Shown piece after piece: positions 19,118 through 28,978 of a DNA stretch of 64,000 bases. A program made the translations under genes and the position numbers. Position 1 is the first letter of the stretch; every line of letters starts with the position of its first letter. The stretch is from Pararhizobium antarcticum. GTDB taxonomy: Bacteria > Pseudomonadota > Alphaproteobacteria > Rhizobiales > Rhizobiaceae. The notes under the pieces were generated by a model. The model was not told the origin of the DNA. It did no database searches and saw only the letters and a list, made by a program, of their open reading frames with translations. The DNA is taken from positions 1 through 64,000 of the forward strand of contig NZ_LSRP01000080.1 of assembly GCF_001885585.1 (NCBI RefSeq), given 5' to 3'.

Positions 19118-19182
19118 AAACATTCAGGCCAAACATTCAGGCCAAACACTTAAGCGAAGCATTCGGGCCAAACATTCAGGAA
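19118..19182. repeat. Array of five 13-nt tandem repeats
   Basis: Five consecutive 13-nt units: two perfect copies AAACATTCAGGCC (19118-19143), then AAACACTTAAGCG, AAGCATTCGGGCC and AAACATTCAGGAA (to 19182). It ends 81 nt before the ATG of the phosphate acetyltransferase gene, in the 485-bp divergent region shared with the ABC binding-protein gene. A 13-nt period is not a simple helical repeat. It could be a regulator-binding array or a slippage-generated minisatellite. The rest of 18779-19263 shows no gene. Confidence 0.7.
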
Positions 19183-19263
19183 TGTGTGGCTTTCACAGAC
19201 CGGGCCGCACATAATGCGGCCTTGTCGGCTCCGCCTTCAAACAGAAGCGGGAGACGCGGGTCC

Positions 19264-20208
19264 ATGGAACATTTGCCGGCCCAGCATGGGCGCTATGAGG
19301 CTTTACTCAAGAAAGCGGCAGCACTACCGCCCTTGAAAACGGCAGTCGTTCATCCGTGTTCAGCGGAAACGCTCAGCTCCGCGGTCGATCTGAAACTCCG
19401 GGGCGTTCTCGATCCCTTGCTTGTCGGCCCCGAAGACAAAATCCGAGCCGTCGCCAAAGCGGCAGGGATCTCGCTTTTAGGCATGGTCATCGAGCCTGTG
19501 GAGCATAGCCATGCCGCGGCCGAACGCGCGGTGGAATTGGCAGCGTCGGGACGGGTGGCCGCCCTGATGAAGGGGAGCCTGCACAGCGACGAACTGCTGT
19601 CAGCCGTGATGGCAACATCCTCGCGATTGAGAACCGAACGCCGCATGAGCCATGTCTATCTCATGGATATTCCAGCCTACGACCGCCTGCTCCTGATCAC
19701 CGATGCCGCCATCACCATCCAGCCGGATCTCGATCAGAAGCGTGACATCTGCCAGAACGCGATAGACTTCCTGCGTTTGCTCGGCGTCGAGAAACCAAAC
19801 GTGGTCGTTCTCGCCGCTGTCGAAACCGTCAACAGCAAGATGCAGGCGACGCTTGATGCTGCAGCCTTGACCGTGATGGCAGCCCGGGGACAGATTACCA
19901 ATGCGGTTGTCGACGGACCTCTGGCCTTCGACAACGCCATCAGCATCGAGGCGGCGCGGGCAAAATCCATCGTGTCGCCGGTCGCCGGCCATGCGGACAT
20001 CCTGCTCGTGCCGAACCTGGAGGCCGGCAACATCCTCGCCAAGCAGCTCATCTATTTTTCCGGCGCTGGCGCGGCCGGGCTCGTTCTCGGTGCCCGTGTT
20101 CCTATCATCCTGACAAGCCGTTCCGATTCTCTCGAGGTTCGTATGGCCTCGGCAGGTTTGGCCAAGCTGGTGGCGGACCAGAACCGTCAAGCGGGAGCTG
20201 GTGTTTGA
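19264..20208 (+). CDS. Phosphate acetyl/butyryltransferase (PTA_PTB domain)
   Basis: 314 residues from the ATG at 19264; an upstream in-frame start at 19186 would begin only 4 nt after the repeat array and has no family match. The whole protein is a PTA_PTB fold, with HVYLMDIPAYDRLLLITDAA, DLDQKRDICQNAIDFLRLLG, LLVPNLEAGNILAKQLIYF and GLVLGARVPIILTSRSDS. It interconverts an acyl-phosphate and acyl-CoA. It is followed with a start-stop overlap by acetate kinase and then phosphoketolase, so the likely substrate is acetyl-phosphate. It lacks the N-terminal MaoC or regulatory domains of larger relatives. A butyryl-type specificity cannot be excluded. Confidence 0.87.
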   Translation: MEHLPAQHGRYEALLKKAAALPPLKTAVVHPCSAETLSSAVDLKLRGVLDPLLVGPEDKIRAVAKAAGISLLGMVIEPVEHSHAAAERAVELAASGRVAALMKGSLHSDELLSAVMATSSRLRTERRMSHVYLMDIPAYDRLLLITDAAITIQPDLDQKRDICQNAIDFLRLLGVEKPNVVVLAAVETVNSKMQATLDAAALTVMAARGQITNAVVDGPLAFDNAISIEAARAKSIVSPVAGHADILLVPNLEAGNILAKQLIYFSGAGAAGLVLGARVPIILTSRSDSLEVRMASAGLAKLVADQNRQAGAGV

Positions 20209-21398
20209 CCGCCGGGCGCATCATCACTTTCAATGCCGGATCTTCGACGGTCAAAGTTGGCATCTTTGCGCTTCAGCTGGGGCGGCCGAGGAGAATTGGC
20301 AAGGCTGTCGTCGATCTTGCCAGCCAACCTTTGATGCTGCGGCTCAAAGTGGCCGATCAACAGATCGAAATCACACTGAAGGCGCAAGCCGATGGCGACG
20401 ACACCCGCCTCATGGACGAAATGTTCAGCGAATTGGCAAGACACTTCGACCTTGGGTCTTTGACATCCGCTGGGCATCGTATTGTGCATGGTGGGGACTT
20501 GTTCACTGGACCGGTGGTGCTTGATGAGGTGACGCTGAAGCAGATCAGCGGGCTGGTCGATCTCGCACCGCTCCACCAGCCGCAGGCCTTGCGCATGATC
20601 AATGCCGTTCGGGCTCTGCTCCCGGAGCTTCCCCAGACCGGATCCTTCGACACGGCATTTCACACAACCGTGCCCGACACGGTGCGGCGCTTCGCGCTGC
20701 CCCGTGTCTATGGCGAACAGGGCGTCAAACGATACGGCTTCCATGGCCTCTCCTATCAGTATGTTGCGGGAGCTCTGACCGCAAAAGCACCGGAGATCGC
20801 CCGCGGCAGGGTCGTGATCGCGCATCTTGGCAGCGGCGCCAGCCTGTGCGGCATTGAAAGCGGCGTCAGCCGCGACACCAGCATGGGTTTTTCCACACTC
20901 GACGGCATTCCCATGGCCACACGACCGGGTGCGCTCGATCCAGGTGTCGTGCTGCACATGCTGGGACCACTCGGCAAATCGCTCGCTGAGGTCGAGGACA
21001 TTCTCTACCACCGGTCGGGTCTTCTCGGCCTGTCAGGCATCAGCGGCGACATCCGGACACTTTCAGCCGATGATCGCGCCGAGGCGCGCGAGGCAATTGA
21101 CGTTTTCACACACAGAACCGCTGGCGAAATATGCCGTCTGGCATCCACGCTTCAGGGGCTTGATGCAATCGTCTTTACTGCGGGTATCGGCGAGAACCAG
21201 CCGGTCATCCGCCAGCGCATTGCGGCGCGGTTGCAATGGCTGGGCATCGAGCTCGATGCAAAGGCCAACGAGAAGAACAGCGAGCGCATCAGCACGCCGT
21301 CAAGCCGCATCGCCGTCCATGTCGTCCCAACGGACGAAGAACAGGTGATTGCCGACGAATCTCTAGCCGTCACAACAGGCAGCCCGGTTGAACTTTGA
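20205..21398 (+). CDS. ackA: Acetate kinase
   Basis: 397 residues, normal family length. It converts acetyl-phosphate and ADP to acetate and ATP, or the reverse. It starts with TTG whose last bases overlap the TGA of the upstream gene (TTTGA), with GGGAG in reach. Family signatures are the N-terminal FNAGSSTVKVG, FDTAFH near 145, HLGSGASLCGIESG, DTSMGFSTLDGIPMATRPG and FTAGIGEN. With the phosphotransacetylase upstream and phosphoketolase downstream it completes the routes from acetyl-phosphate to ATP or acetyl-CoA. Confidence 0.95.
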   Translation: MTAGRIITFNAGSSTVKVGIFALQLGRPRRIGKAVVDLASQPLMLRLKVADQQIEITLKAQADGDDTRLMDEMFSELARHFDLGSLTSAGHRIVHGGDLFTGPVVLDEVTLKQISGLVDLAPLHQPQALRMINAVRALLPELPQTGSFDTAFHTTVPDTVRRFALPRVYGEQGVKRYGFHGLSYQYVAGALTAKAPEIARGRVVIAHLGSGASLCGIESGVSRDTSMGFSTLDGIPMATRPGALDPGVVLHMLGPLGKSLAEVEDILYHRSGLLGLSGISGDIRTLSADDRAEAREAIDVFTHRTAGEICRLASTLQGLDAIVFTAGIGENQPVIRQRIAARLQWLGIELDAKANEKNSERISTPSSRIAVHVVPTDEEQVIADESLAVTTGSPVEL

Positions 21399-21477
21399 TC
21401 CCCGGATTTGATCGACATCATAACCGGGGCCAGACTTCCCGTTAAAACTCCCCCCAGTGCGTCAAAAGGATAAAGCT

Positions 21478-23868
21478 ATGCAGCGACAGGTATCCTCGCC
21501 GGATGTATCCGGACTCGACCCTTTGGAACTGGCAAGACTTGACCGGTACTGGCGGGCCGCCAACTATCTGTCCGTCGGACAGATCTATCTGCTCGACAAT
21601 CCGCTTCTGCGCGAACCCCTCAAAGCCGAACACGTCAAGCCGCGGCTGCTCGGGCATTGGGGCACGACCCCGGGCCTTAACTTCATCTACGCGCATCTGA
21701 ACCGCATCATCCGCGCCCGCGATATCAACATGATCTATGTCTGCGGTCCCGGCCATGGCGGCCCAGGCATCGTGGCGAACACCTATCTTGAAGGCAGTTA
21801 CAGCGCGATCTATCCGGAAATAGCGGAAGACGTCGATGGCATGCGCAGGCTCTTCCGGCAGTTCTCCTTTCCCGGCGGCATTCCGAGCCATGTGGCTCCC
21901 GAAACGCCGGGCTCGATCCATGAAGGCGGCGAACTCGGCTATGCGCTGGTGCACGCCTATGGCGCAGCCTTTGACAATCCGGATCTCGTCGTTGCCTGTG
22001 TCGTTGGCGACGGCGAGGCTGAGACCGGGCCGCTGGCTGCCAGCTGGCATTCCAACAAGTTCCTCAATCCGGCCCGCGACGGCGCCGTCCTGCCGATCCT
22101 GCACCTTAATGGATACAAGATTGCCAATCCGACGCTGCTTGCCCGCATGCCGGACGAAGACCTTGATCACCTTTTCAGGGGGTACGGCCACGAACCGTTC
22201 TTCGTCGAAGGCCATGAACCGGAGGATATGCACCGACAGATGGCCGCGACCCTGGAACAGGTGTTCGATCGCATCCGGTCCATCCAGCAGGCGGCCCGTG
22301 ACGGCACGGCGGCAAATGATTGCCCCCGCTGGCCAATGATCGTTCTCCGCAGCCCCAAGGGCTGGACCGGCCCGAAGGAGGTCGACGGCAAAAAGGTCGA
22401 GGACTTCTGGCGGGCACATCAGGTGCCAGTCGCCAATTGCCGGCAGGACCCGGCACATCGAAAAATCCTCGAAGACTGGATGCGAAGCTACGATCCGGAA
22501 GACCTGTTTGACGCCGATGGACGGCTCAGGGAGGAGTTGCGCGAACTTGCGCCGGAAGGTCCGCGTCGTATGGGCGCCAACCCGCATGGCAATGGCGGAC
22601 TTCTCAGGAAAGACCTCCTTGTTCCGGCAATCGCCGACTATGCCGTACCGGTCACCGAACGCGGCGCCCTGATCGTGCAGACCACGGACGTGCTCGGTCA
22701 GTATTTGAGAGACGTGCTCACGCTGAATGACGAGAACGCCAATTTCCGCATCTTTGGCCCCGACGAAACAGAATCGAACCGTCTCGGCGCGGTGTTCCAG
22801 GTCACCGATCGGGTCTGGATGGAGAGGATCGAACCTTACGACGTCCACCTGTCGCGGGACGGCCGGGTTATGGAGGTGCTTTCGGAACATCTTTGCCAGG
22901 GCTGGCTCGAGGGTTACCTGCTTACGGGCCGCCACGGCTTCTTTTCCTGCTACGAAGCGTTCATCCACATTGTCGATTCGATGTTCAACCAGCATGCAAA
23001 GTGGCTGAAAGTCTCAAGCAAGCTGGAATGGCGCAAGCCTGTCTCGTCGCTGAACTACCTTTTGACCTCGCATGTCTGGCGACAGGATCACAACGGCTTC
23101 TCGCACCAGGACCCTGGCTTCGTCGACCTGGTTGCCAACAAGACCGCGGATGTCGTGCGCATTTATTTTCCACCGGATGCGAACACCTTGCTCTGGGTTG
23201 GCGATCACTGCCTGCGCACCTGGAACCGCGTCAACGTCATCGTTGCCGGCAAGCAGCCGGAACCGCAATGGCTGACAATCGAGGAAGCGGCGGCCCATTG
23301 TGAAGCTGGCGCCGGCATCTGGGAGTGGGCTGGCAACGAGGATGGCGCAATCCAGCCGGATGTGGTGATGGCCTGCGCCGGCGACGTGCCGACACTTGAG
23401 ACGCTGGCGGCCGTCATGCTTTTGCGCGCGGCGGTGCCGGAGATGAAGATCCGTGTCGTGAACGTCGTCGACCTGATGGTGCTGCAGTCGCGCGAGCATC
23501 ACCCCCACGGACTTGCCGATACCGAGTTCGACGACCTCTTTACCAAGGCGCAGCCGGTGATCTTCGCCTATCACGGTTATCCCTATCTTATCCACCGGAT
23601 GACCTACAAACGGACCAATCACCGCAACATCCATGTGCGCGGTTTTGTCGAGGAGGGCACGACGACAACTCCCTTCGACATGACGGTGCTGAACAAGCTC
23701 GATCGCTACCACCTTGCCATGGCGGCGATCGAAAGCGTGCCTGGCCTCAAGGAAAAGGCGGATGATGCGATTGCCGCTCTCAAGGCAAAGCTCGAAGAAC
23801 ACGATCGTTACGTCCGGGAACATGGCGAGGACATGCCCGAGATTCAGTACTGGAAATGGAAGCCTTGA
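21478..23868 (+). CDS. xfp: Xylulose-5-phosphate/fructose-6-phosphate phosphoketolase
   Basis: 796 residues from the ATG at 21478 with AAGGA 8 nt upstream; a GTG at 21457 is possible but poorly spaced. It cleaves xylulose-5-P (and often fructose-6-P) with phosphate to give acetyl-phosphate, using thiamine diphosphate. Signatures: [34 protein letters not shown], the ThDP motif region [20 protein letters not shown], and C-terminal [14 protein letters not shown]. It lies 79 nt after ackA; its 3' end overlaps the P-type ATPase gene by 13 nt. It would let the cell bypass decarboxylation steps when growing on pentoses or gluconeogenic intermediates. Confidence 0.96.
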   Translation: MQRQVSSPDVSGLDPLELARLDRYWRAANYLSVGQIYLLDNPLLREPLKAEHVKPRLLGHWGTTPGLNFIYAHLNRIIRARDINMIYVCGPGHGGPGIVANTYLEGSYSAIYPEIAEDVDGMRRLFRQFSFPGGIPSHVAPETPGSIHEGGELGYALVHAYGAAFDNPDLVVACVVGDGEAETGPLAASWHSNKFLNPARDGAVLPILHLNGYKIANPTLLARMPDEDLDHLFRGYGHEPFFVEGHEPEDMHRQMAATLEQVFDRIRSIQQAARDGTAANDCPRWPMIVLRSPKGWTGPKEVDGKKVEDFWRAHQVPVANCRQDPAHRKILEDWMRSYDPEDLFDADGRLREELRELAPEGPRRMGANPHGNGGLLRKDLLVPAIADYAVPVTERGALIVQTTDVLGQYLRDVLTLNDENANFRIFGPDETESNRLGAVFQVTDRVWMERIEPYDVHLSRDGRVMEVLSEHLCQGWLEGYLLTGRHGFFSCYEAFIHIVDSMFNQHAKWLKVSSKLEWRKPVSSLNYLLTSHVWRQDHNGFSHQDPGFVDLVANKTADVVRIYFPPDANTLLWVGDHCLRTWNRVNVIVAGKQPEPQWLTIEEAAAHCEAGAGIWEWAGNEDGAIQPDVVMACAGDVPTLETLAAVMLLRAAVPEMKIRVVNVVDLMVLQSREHHPHGLADTEFDDLFTKAQPVIFAYHGYPYLIHRMTYKRTNHRNIHVRGFVEEGTTTTPFDMTVLNKLDRYHLAMAAIESVPGLKEKADDAIAALKAKLEEHDRYVREHGEDMPEIQYWKWKP

Positions 23869-26537
23869 ATACCACCGCGCCGCCGTCAGCCCGAAATTTC
23901 GCCGGCACGGCGGCGGCATCTTCGGGGCTGACGAGAATCGAGGCGGCTGAACGATTGGAGAGATTCGGGCTCAACCTCTTACCGGCACCTGCGGCCAGCT
24001 CGTTCGTCTTGACCTTTCTGCGGCAGTTCAAAAGCCCGCTGATCTACATCCTGCTGCTCGCCGCAGCGGTGTCTTTGCTGGTCAGCGAAGCAGCGGATGC
24101 GGCCTTCATCGGTGTGGTCCTGCTGGCCAACGGCCTCATCGGAGCAGTGCAGGAACATTCCGCCAGCCGGGCGGCGGCGGCCCTTCGGGCGCTCGAAGAG
24201 CCTATCGCAACCGTCATCCGCGACGGCCAGATCACTCAGATCGAGGCTCGCTTTCTGGTGCAGGGGGACCTCGTCCTCTTGGAAGCCGGCGGCAAAGTGC
24301 CGGCCGATATGATGCTTGTCGAGGTCAACGACCTTCTGTGCGACGAATCTCTCCTGACGGGTGAATCAATGCCCGTGCGCAAGACGATCAGTTCCCCGGG
24401 CAGTGCCATTGACGACCACTCCCGGCCCACAGCATCTGCCGGTACGCTGATCACGCGGGGCCGGGCAAAAGGCCTGGTCATCGCCACGGGTCGGTCGACC
24501 GGGATCGGCCGTATCGCTGCTGAAATCGGCAAGGCATCCGTTTCGCAGCCACCCCTGATGATCCGGCTTGCCCGCTTCTCCAACATCATTGCCTGGACGG
24601 TCGGCGGCGTCTCGTTGCTGTTGATTGCCATAGGCCTGATGCGCGGCCTTGCATGGAACGAGCTTTTCCTGATGGCCGTCGGACTGGCGGTCAGCGCCAT
24701 CCCGGAAGGCCTGCCGATTGCGATCTCGGTGGCGCTCGCCATCAGCATGCGCCGCATGGCCAAGAAGAACGTCATCGTGCGGCGCTTGCCAGCGGTGGAA
24801 TCGCTCGGTTCTTGCACGCTGATCGCCACCGACAAGACCGGAACGCTGACGCTCAATGAACTGACGGTCACCGACATCCGCCTGCCCGACGGCACCGACC
24901 TCGCGATTGATGCAAGCATGGATCTTGATGCCTGCGTCATCCGCGGCGCGGGGATCGATCCGGACATTGCGCGCCAGCGGGCAGCAAAGCTGCTAAAGGC
25001 CGCCCTCCTGCCCAATGAAGGCTCGCTGCAAGAAGAAGGCGGACGCTGGAGAGGTGTCGGCGACACGGTCGACGTCGCCCTCCTCGAAGCTGCGCACAAG
25101 GGCGGGTTGAGGGCGGACGAACTTTCGGACGCCTATCCACTGATCGGCCGGATCGCCTACGAGCCGGACTTGAAATATGCTGCATCCCTTCACCGAAGCG
25201 GCCAGGGCGCGCATATCTTCGTCAAGGGATCGGCAGACGTTCTGATCGGCATGTCGGACCGGATGGACGCCGGTCACGGCCCCGTGTCGATTGATCGCGA
25301 CGCTCTGTTGCGCCAGATGGCGGAGATGGCCGGACGTGGTCTGCGCGTGCTCGCATTCGCGGAGGGCGCGATCGACGACGGCCCGGAAGGCCCTTTCGGC
25401 CCGCATCACCTGACAGACCTGGTATTTCTCGGCATCTGCGGCATGCAGGACCCGGTGCGGCCGGAAGTACCGCAGGCGATCCGCGATTGTCATGCGGCCG
25501 GCGTGGAGGTAGCCATGGTCACCGGTGACGATCCCAAAACCGCAGCTGCGATCGCTTCGGAAGCCGGCCTTATCTTCCAGGATGACCAAATCACGACCGG
25601 TATCGAAGTTCAGGCGGCCGAGAATGCAGGTGCAAGCCAACTCGACGACCTTACACGCCGCGCCCGCATCTATGCGCGCGTGGCACCGTCTCAAAAGCTT
25701 GCGATCGTCCTGTCGCTGGCACGAAACGGCCATTTCGTTGCGGTGACAGGGGATGGCGTCAACGATGCTCCCGCCCTGAAGCACGCCCATGTGGGCGTGG
25801 CCATGGGGAGAAAAGGCACGGATGTCGCCAAGGAAAGCGCCGACATCGTTGTCACCGACGACAATTTCGCATCGATCGTTACCGGCATACGCGAAGGCCG
25901 CGCCGCCTATGGCAATATTCGCAAGGTCATCCTGATGCTGGTCGCGACCGGGGGGGCAGAAATCCTGCTGTTCATGCTGGCGATCCCGCTTGGGCTTCCC
26001 ATGCCGCTGCTGCCGGTACAACTCCTTTGGCTGAACCTGGTGACCAACGGCATTCAGGACGTGGCGCTGGTTGCCGAGAGACCGGAAGGCGACGAATTAT
26101 CACGGCCGCCCCGGCGCCCTGGAGAACCGATCTTCGATAGGATCATGCTGCGTCGTATCCTGATTTCGACTGTCGTGATCGGAGGCGGCGGCTTTGCCCT
26201 CTTCGCCTGGCTCCTTCGCCAGGGATACGAAGTGGATGCGGCCCGCAACATGCTTCTCTTGCTCTTCGTCATGTTCGAGAATGTCCAGACCCTGACAAGC
26301 CGTTCGGAACGGCGATCCGTATTCTCGCTGGCCTTCTTCGGAAACCCCCTGCTGCTTGCCGCCATCGTCGCGACGCAGGCGCTGCATATCGCGGCGATGT
26401 ATGTTCCGTGGTTCCGGGATACGCTTGAAATCGCTCCGATCTCGCTCATGGAATGGGCGTTGATGCTGCTCGCAGCCTCGTCGATCCTGATTGCCACAGA
26501 GCTTGACAAATGGCGCCTGCGGCGTGTGATCCGTTGA
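23856..26537 (+). CDS. P-type cation-transporting ATPase (P2-like, specificity unknown)
   Basis: 893 residues with a cation-ATPase N-terminal domain, actuator motif TGES near 168-171, M4 motif AIPEGLP near 281-287, phosphorylation site DKTGTLT (Asp near 326), and hinge motif [20 protein letters not shown]. These place it among Ca2+/Na+/H+-type (P2/P3) pumps. Heavy-metal-binding domains and the CPC motif are absent. The M6 segment reads [18 protein letters not shown], where classical Ca2+ pumps have N-x-x-T-D, so the ion cannot be assumed to be Ca2+. It overlaps the phosphoketolase gene by 13 nt, implying co-expression with acetyl-phosphate metabolism. Confidence 0.9.
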   Translation: MEALNTTAPPSARNFAGTAAASSGLTRIEAAERLERFGLNLLPAPAASSFVLTFLRQFKSPLIYILLLAAAVSLLVSEAADAAFIGVVLLANGLIGAVQEHSASRAAAALRALEEPIATVIRDGQITQIEARFLVQGDLVLLEAGGKVPADMMLVEVNDLLCDESLLTGESMPVRKTISSPGSAIDDHSRPTASAGTLITRGRAKGLVIATGRSTGIGRIAAEIGKASVSQPPLMIRLARFSNIIAWTVGGVSLLLIAIGLMRGLAWNELFLMAVGLAVSAIPEGLPIAISVALAISMRRMAKKNVIVRRLPAVESLGSCTLIATDKTGTLTLNELTVTDIRLPDGTDLAIDASMDLDACVIRGAGIDPDIARQRAAKLLKAALLPNEGSLQEEGGRWRGVGDTVDVALLEAAHKGGLRADELSDAYPLIGRIAYEPDLKYAASLHRSGQGAHIFVKGSADVLIGMSDRMDAGHGPVSIDRDALLRQMAEMAGRGLRVLAFAEGAIDDGPEGPFGPHHLTDLVFLGICGMQDPVRPEVPQAIRDCHAAGVEVAMVTGDDPKTAAAIASEAGLIFQDDQITTGIEVQAAENAGASQLDDLTRRARIYARVAPSQKLAIVLSLARNGHFVAVTGDGVNDAPALKHAHVGVAMGRKGTDVAKESADIVVTDDNFASIVTGIREGRAAYGNIRKVILMLVATGGAEILLFMLAIPLGLPMPLLPVQLLWLNLVTNGIQDVALVAERPEGDELSRPPRRPGEPIFDRIMLRRILISTVVIGGGGFALFAWLLRQGYEVDAARNMLLLLFVMFENVQTLTSRSERRSVFSLAFFGNPLLLAAIVATQALHIAAMYVPWFRDTLEIAPISLMEWALMLLAASSILIATELDKWRLRRVIR

Positions 26538-26885
26538 TTGGCGCAAGGTCTGACGGGATTGCAGACGGCATATGTGCTTCGCCGCGCCGAAGGGCACCGG
26601 GGAAGACAGCCACCAACGCACCACGCAGCTCGAATTTTCAAGAGAGCAAAGCACCTCTGAAACCTTTTTTTGTGGCGTTACGTTGTCTTCTCCGGATGCG
26701 GCATGGTCGACATCCGGATTTGTGTTTTTCGGGATGATCTCTATGATTTCGGGCGTGAGGTGGTGGAGCCGGTGATCATCCTGCTTGTACGGCGTTTGTC
26801 CGGAAAGGCATTTTTAACCATGCTGATCCAGCTTGGGAGCCGAGGCGTACACCCTGTGTGACATGACGCGACAAAGGAAGATCGA
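26538..26885. other. Intergenic region with weak EcfG-like promoter match
   Basis: About 350 bp with no supported gene. One plus-strand GAAAC-N17-CGTT match (26659-26684) is one base off the GGAAC-N16/17-CGTT consensus of the alphaproteobacterial general-stress sigma factor EcfG. It lies about 200 bp upstream of the cytochrome b561 gene. Treat it as a low-confidence promoter candidate. No terminator hairpin was seen after the ATPase gene. Confidence 0.3.
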
Positions 26886-27401
26886 ATGGATACGCCGCGA
26901 TATCCGGGTGCGATGCGGACCATGCATTGGCTGGTTGCCGTGCTGGTGCTCGCCACCTGGCCGCTCGGCATGATCATCAAGTTCGTCCGCGACGATGTGA
27001 AGCTCGACTTTTACCTTCTGCACGAATCGCTGGGCTTCCTTGTCCTCTGGCTGATGCTGGTCCGCATCGGCATACGCCTGACATCGCGCATCCCGAAGAG
27101 CGCTGCAACCGGTTCCATGGCGCTGGTGGCCCATACGGTGCACACGGGCCTTTACCTGATGCTGATCGTTATGCCGGTCAGCGGTTTTCTGGCCACCAAT
27201 GCGCATGGTTTTCCGCTGGTCTGGTTTGGTGTCGTTCCGGTCTGGAGCCCGGTGGGCAAAACACCCGATATCGCGCCGCTGCTATCCACGGTGCATGAAT
27301 GGAGTGCGTGGATCCTTTTCAGCCTCTTTGCGTTGCACCTTGCCGGCGTTCTGTTTCATCACGTCCTGCGCCGGGATGATACCTTGTACAAGATGCTCTG
27401 A
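26886..27401 (+). CDS. Cytochrome b561 family membrane protein
   Basis: 171 residues, about four transmembrane helices. Heme-ligand candidates are the His in MRTMHWLVAV (helix 1), HESLGF (helix 2), and the paired region STVHEWSAW...FALHLAG (helix 4). This fits diheme b561 proteins that move electrons between the quinone pool and periplasmic partners or superoxide. Its TGA overlaps the ATG of the RibD-type reductase gene (ATGA), so the two are probably coupled. That link to a pyrimidine/flavin-type reductase is unusual and may mean that it belongs to the biosynthetic island. Electron donor and acceptor are unknown. Confidence 0.9.
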   Translation: MDTPRYPGAMRTMHWLVAVLVLATWPLGMIIKFVRDDVKLDFYLLHESLGFLVLWLMLVRIGIRLTSRIPKSAATGSMALVAHTVHTGLYLMLIVMPVSGFLATNAHGFPLVWFGVVPVWSPVGKTPDIAPLLSTVHEWSAWILFSLFALHLAGVLFHHVLRRDDTLYKML

Positions 27402-28249
27402 TGAAGTGGGATGATCCGATGATACGCCGCATCAAGATGACCGAGGGAACGTGGCGCACGCTTTTGGCGGCAAAGTCCGGACGATCGGTTCTTCCCTCTG
27501 CCGCAAGCGATGCGGCAATAGCGCTCTACGGTCCGATTGCGTCATCGGCGGGTCCGTTTGTTCTGGCTCAGGTCGGCCAGTCGCTTGACGGGCGCGTGGC
27601 GACGCCCTTTGGCGACGCCCGGGATATTTCCGGACCGGAAGGCATTGCCCATCTGCACCGGTGCCGGGCGCTTGTCGATGCCGTGATCGTCGGCGTCGGA
27701 ACGGTGAAGGCCGACAATCCGCGACTGTCCGTCCGAGACGTCGAAGGCCCTGACCCTGTACGGGTCATCATCGATTGCCGTGCCGAGCTTGCCGGTGACG
27801 AGGGCGTGTTTCATGATGGCGGCGCTCCCGTCATCCTTATCCAGTCACGGGACGCCGCCCAGAAGACCTATCCGGCTGATGTCATTCGTCTGCGACAAGG
27901 TGTCAACGGACTGTGTCCCATTGACATCATCGACGCGCTGGCTGAGCGCAACCTTTCGAAAATCCTGGTCGAAGGCGGAGCGCGCACGATCGCGCGCTTT
28001 CTGGATATGGACCTCGTCGATCATCTGCATGTGTCGATTGCACCGCTGATCATCGGCTCGGGCCCGTCCGGCATCTCGCTTCCGCCGATCCGGACCCTTT
28101 CCGAGGCGCATCGCCCTGCAGCCGAAATCTATAGCCTGGGCAAGGATATCCTGTTTGATTGCCACCTGAGAGCCGGTCGCCCGGCCACGTCAGAGCGGAA
28201 GCGCCAGAAGATCGACATGGCCGACGTCAAGCCGTCCGCCGTCGTGTAG
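27401..28249 (+). CDS. Stand-alone RibD C-terminal-type reductase (DHFR-like fold)
   Basis: 282 residues. The core ~210 residues match the reductase half of RibD: GQSLDGRVATPFGDARDISG, HRCRALVDAVIVGVGTVKAD, NPRLSVR, KILVEGGARTIARF and LHVSIAPLIIGSG. RibD reduces the ribosyl side chain of an aminopyrimidine with NADPH. The deaminase half (HAE and PCxxxGxxxxC) is absent, as in yeast Rib7 and archaeal reductases. About 50 extra N-terminal residues precede the fold. It starts at the cytochrome b561 stop; a second ATG at 27419 has a better GGGAT box. Its end overlaps the convergent methyltransferase gene by 60 nt. With GTP cyclohydrolase II nearby it probably acts in a dedicated GTP-derived pathway. 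Confidence 0.85.
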   Translation: MKWDDPMIRRIKMTEGTWRTLLAAKSGRSVLPSAASDAAIALYGPIASSAGPFVLAQVGQSLDGRVATPFGDARDISGPEGIAHLHRCRALVDAVIVGVGTVKADNPRLSVRDVEGPDPVRVIIDCRAELAGDEGVFHDGGAPVILIQSRDAAQKTYPADVIRLRQGVNGLCPIDIIDALAERNLSKILVEGGARTIARFLDMDLVDHLHVSIAPLIIGSGPSGISLPPIRTLSEAHRPAAEIYSLGKDILFDCHLRAGRPATSERKRQKIDMADVKPSAVV

Positions 28250-28978
28250 TTTGGCGAGACGAAAGTCGAGCCATGCTTCCAGCGTATTCCGGCTGAGATT
28301 ACTGACCTCGGCAACTGGCGAAATCATGCCGCGCAGAAAAGCTACCTGCAGAGCGGAATGGGATCGATCCAGTCGCCAGGTGCTGTCAGCGATTGCGATC
28401 CGGTAGCCGCGACTGGCGAAACTGCTGTCCAGATGGGCTGCGGCCTGTGGACCCAATGCCGCGCCAAATCCCTTGTCACTGCGCTGGTGGCGGTTAAAGG
28501 CGCTGACAATTTCGCCATCCCGTTCATGCGGATCACTCCAGCTTATGCGTCCATCATAGTTGAGCGCGGCATAGAGCCCTATCTTATGGCTGGCCAGGCG
28601 CTCGACAAGATGCTCGCAAAAGTCGCCGGAGCAGAGATCGAAGAAGGCGGACGCCGTCACAAGGTTCACGCCCTCCAGTTCGAGGGAGGCAAGATTCGTC
28701 AGGTCTTTCTGGTGGTAGGAGACCATGGCGCCACCGATCAGCCGTTCGGCTTCGTGCAGCAGTCTTTGGTCATAGTCTACGAGTTGCCAGCGGGCCGTGG
28801 CTGGAAACCGGCTGGATAGGCTGCGATAGGTGGATCCGGTACCGCAGCCGATATCCATGATGGTCGGCGCCGCAAGCCCATCGAGATGGGTGACCAGTTC
28901 TGTCGCAAGAACCTTGCTGCGAGCAGCCTTATCGGCCGGTTCGCGAAGCGCAAGCCATCCAGTGTCGAAACCGCTCAT
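28190..28978 (-). CDS. Class I SAM-dependent methyltransferase
   Basis: 262 residues from the ATG at 28978 (AAAGGGA upstream). The SAM-binding motif I is IMDIGCGTGSTYRSL, followed by an acidic loop at QLVDYDQRLLHEAE. The later part (LVTASAFFDLCS, GLYAALNYDGRISW) supports a Rossmann-fold small-molecule methyltransferase. Its start overlaps the stop of the glycosyltransferase gene (ATGA), placing it last in the four-gene minus-strand operon. A role methylating the pterin/pyrimidine-type product or its sugar is inferred only from context. Confidence 0.82.
   Translation of the reverse strand: MSGFDTGWLALREPADKAARSKVLATELVTHLDGLAAPTIMDIGCGTGSTYRSLSSRFPATARWQLVDYDQRLLHEAERLIGGAMVSYHQKDLTNLASLELEGVNLVTASAFFDLCSGDFCEHLVERLASHKIGLYAALNYDGRISWSDPHERDGEIVSAFNRHQRSDKGFGAALGPQAAAHLDSSFASRGYRIAIADSTWRLDRSHSALQVAFLRGMISPVAEVSNLSRNTLEAWLDFRLAKLHDGGRLDVGHVDLLALPL

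Noticed and set aside
19118-19182. CRISPR array
   Set aside because: The 13-nt units are contiguous without spacers, too short for CRISPR repeats, and no cas genes are present.
21442-22995. 517-codon open frame on the minus strand
   Set aside because: Antisense to the phosphoketolase gene, which is supported by strong motifs.
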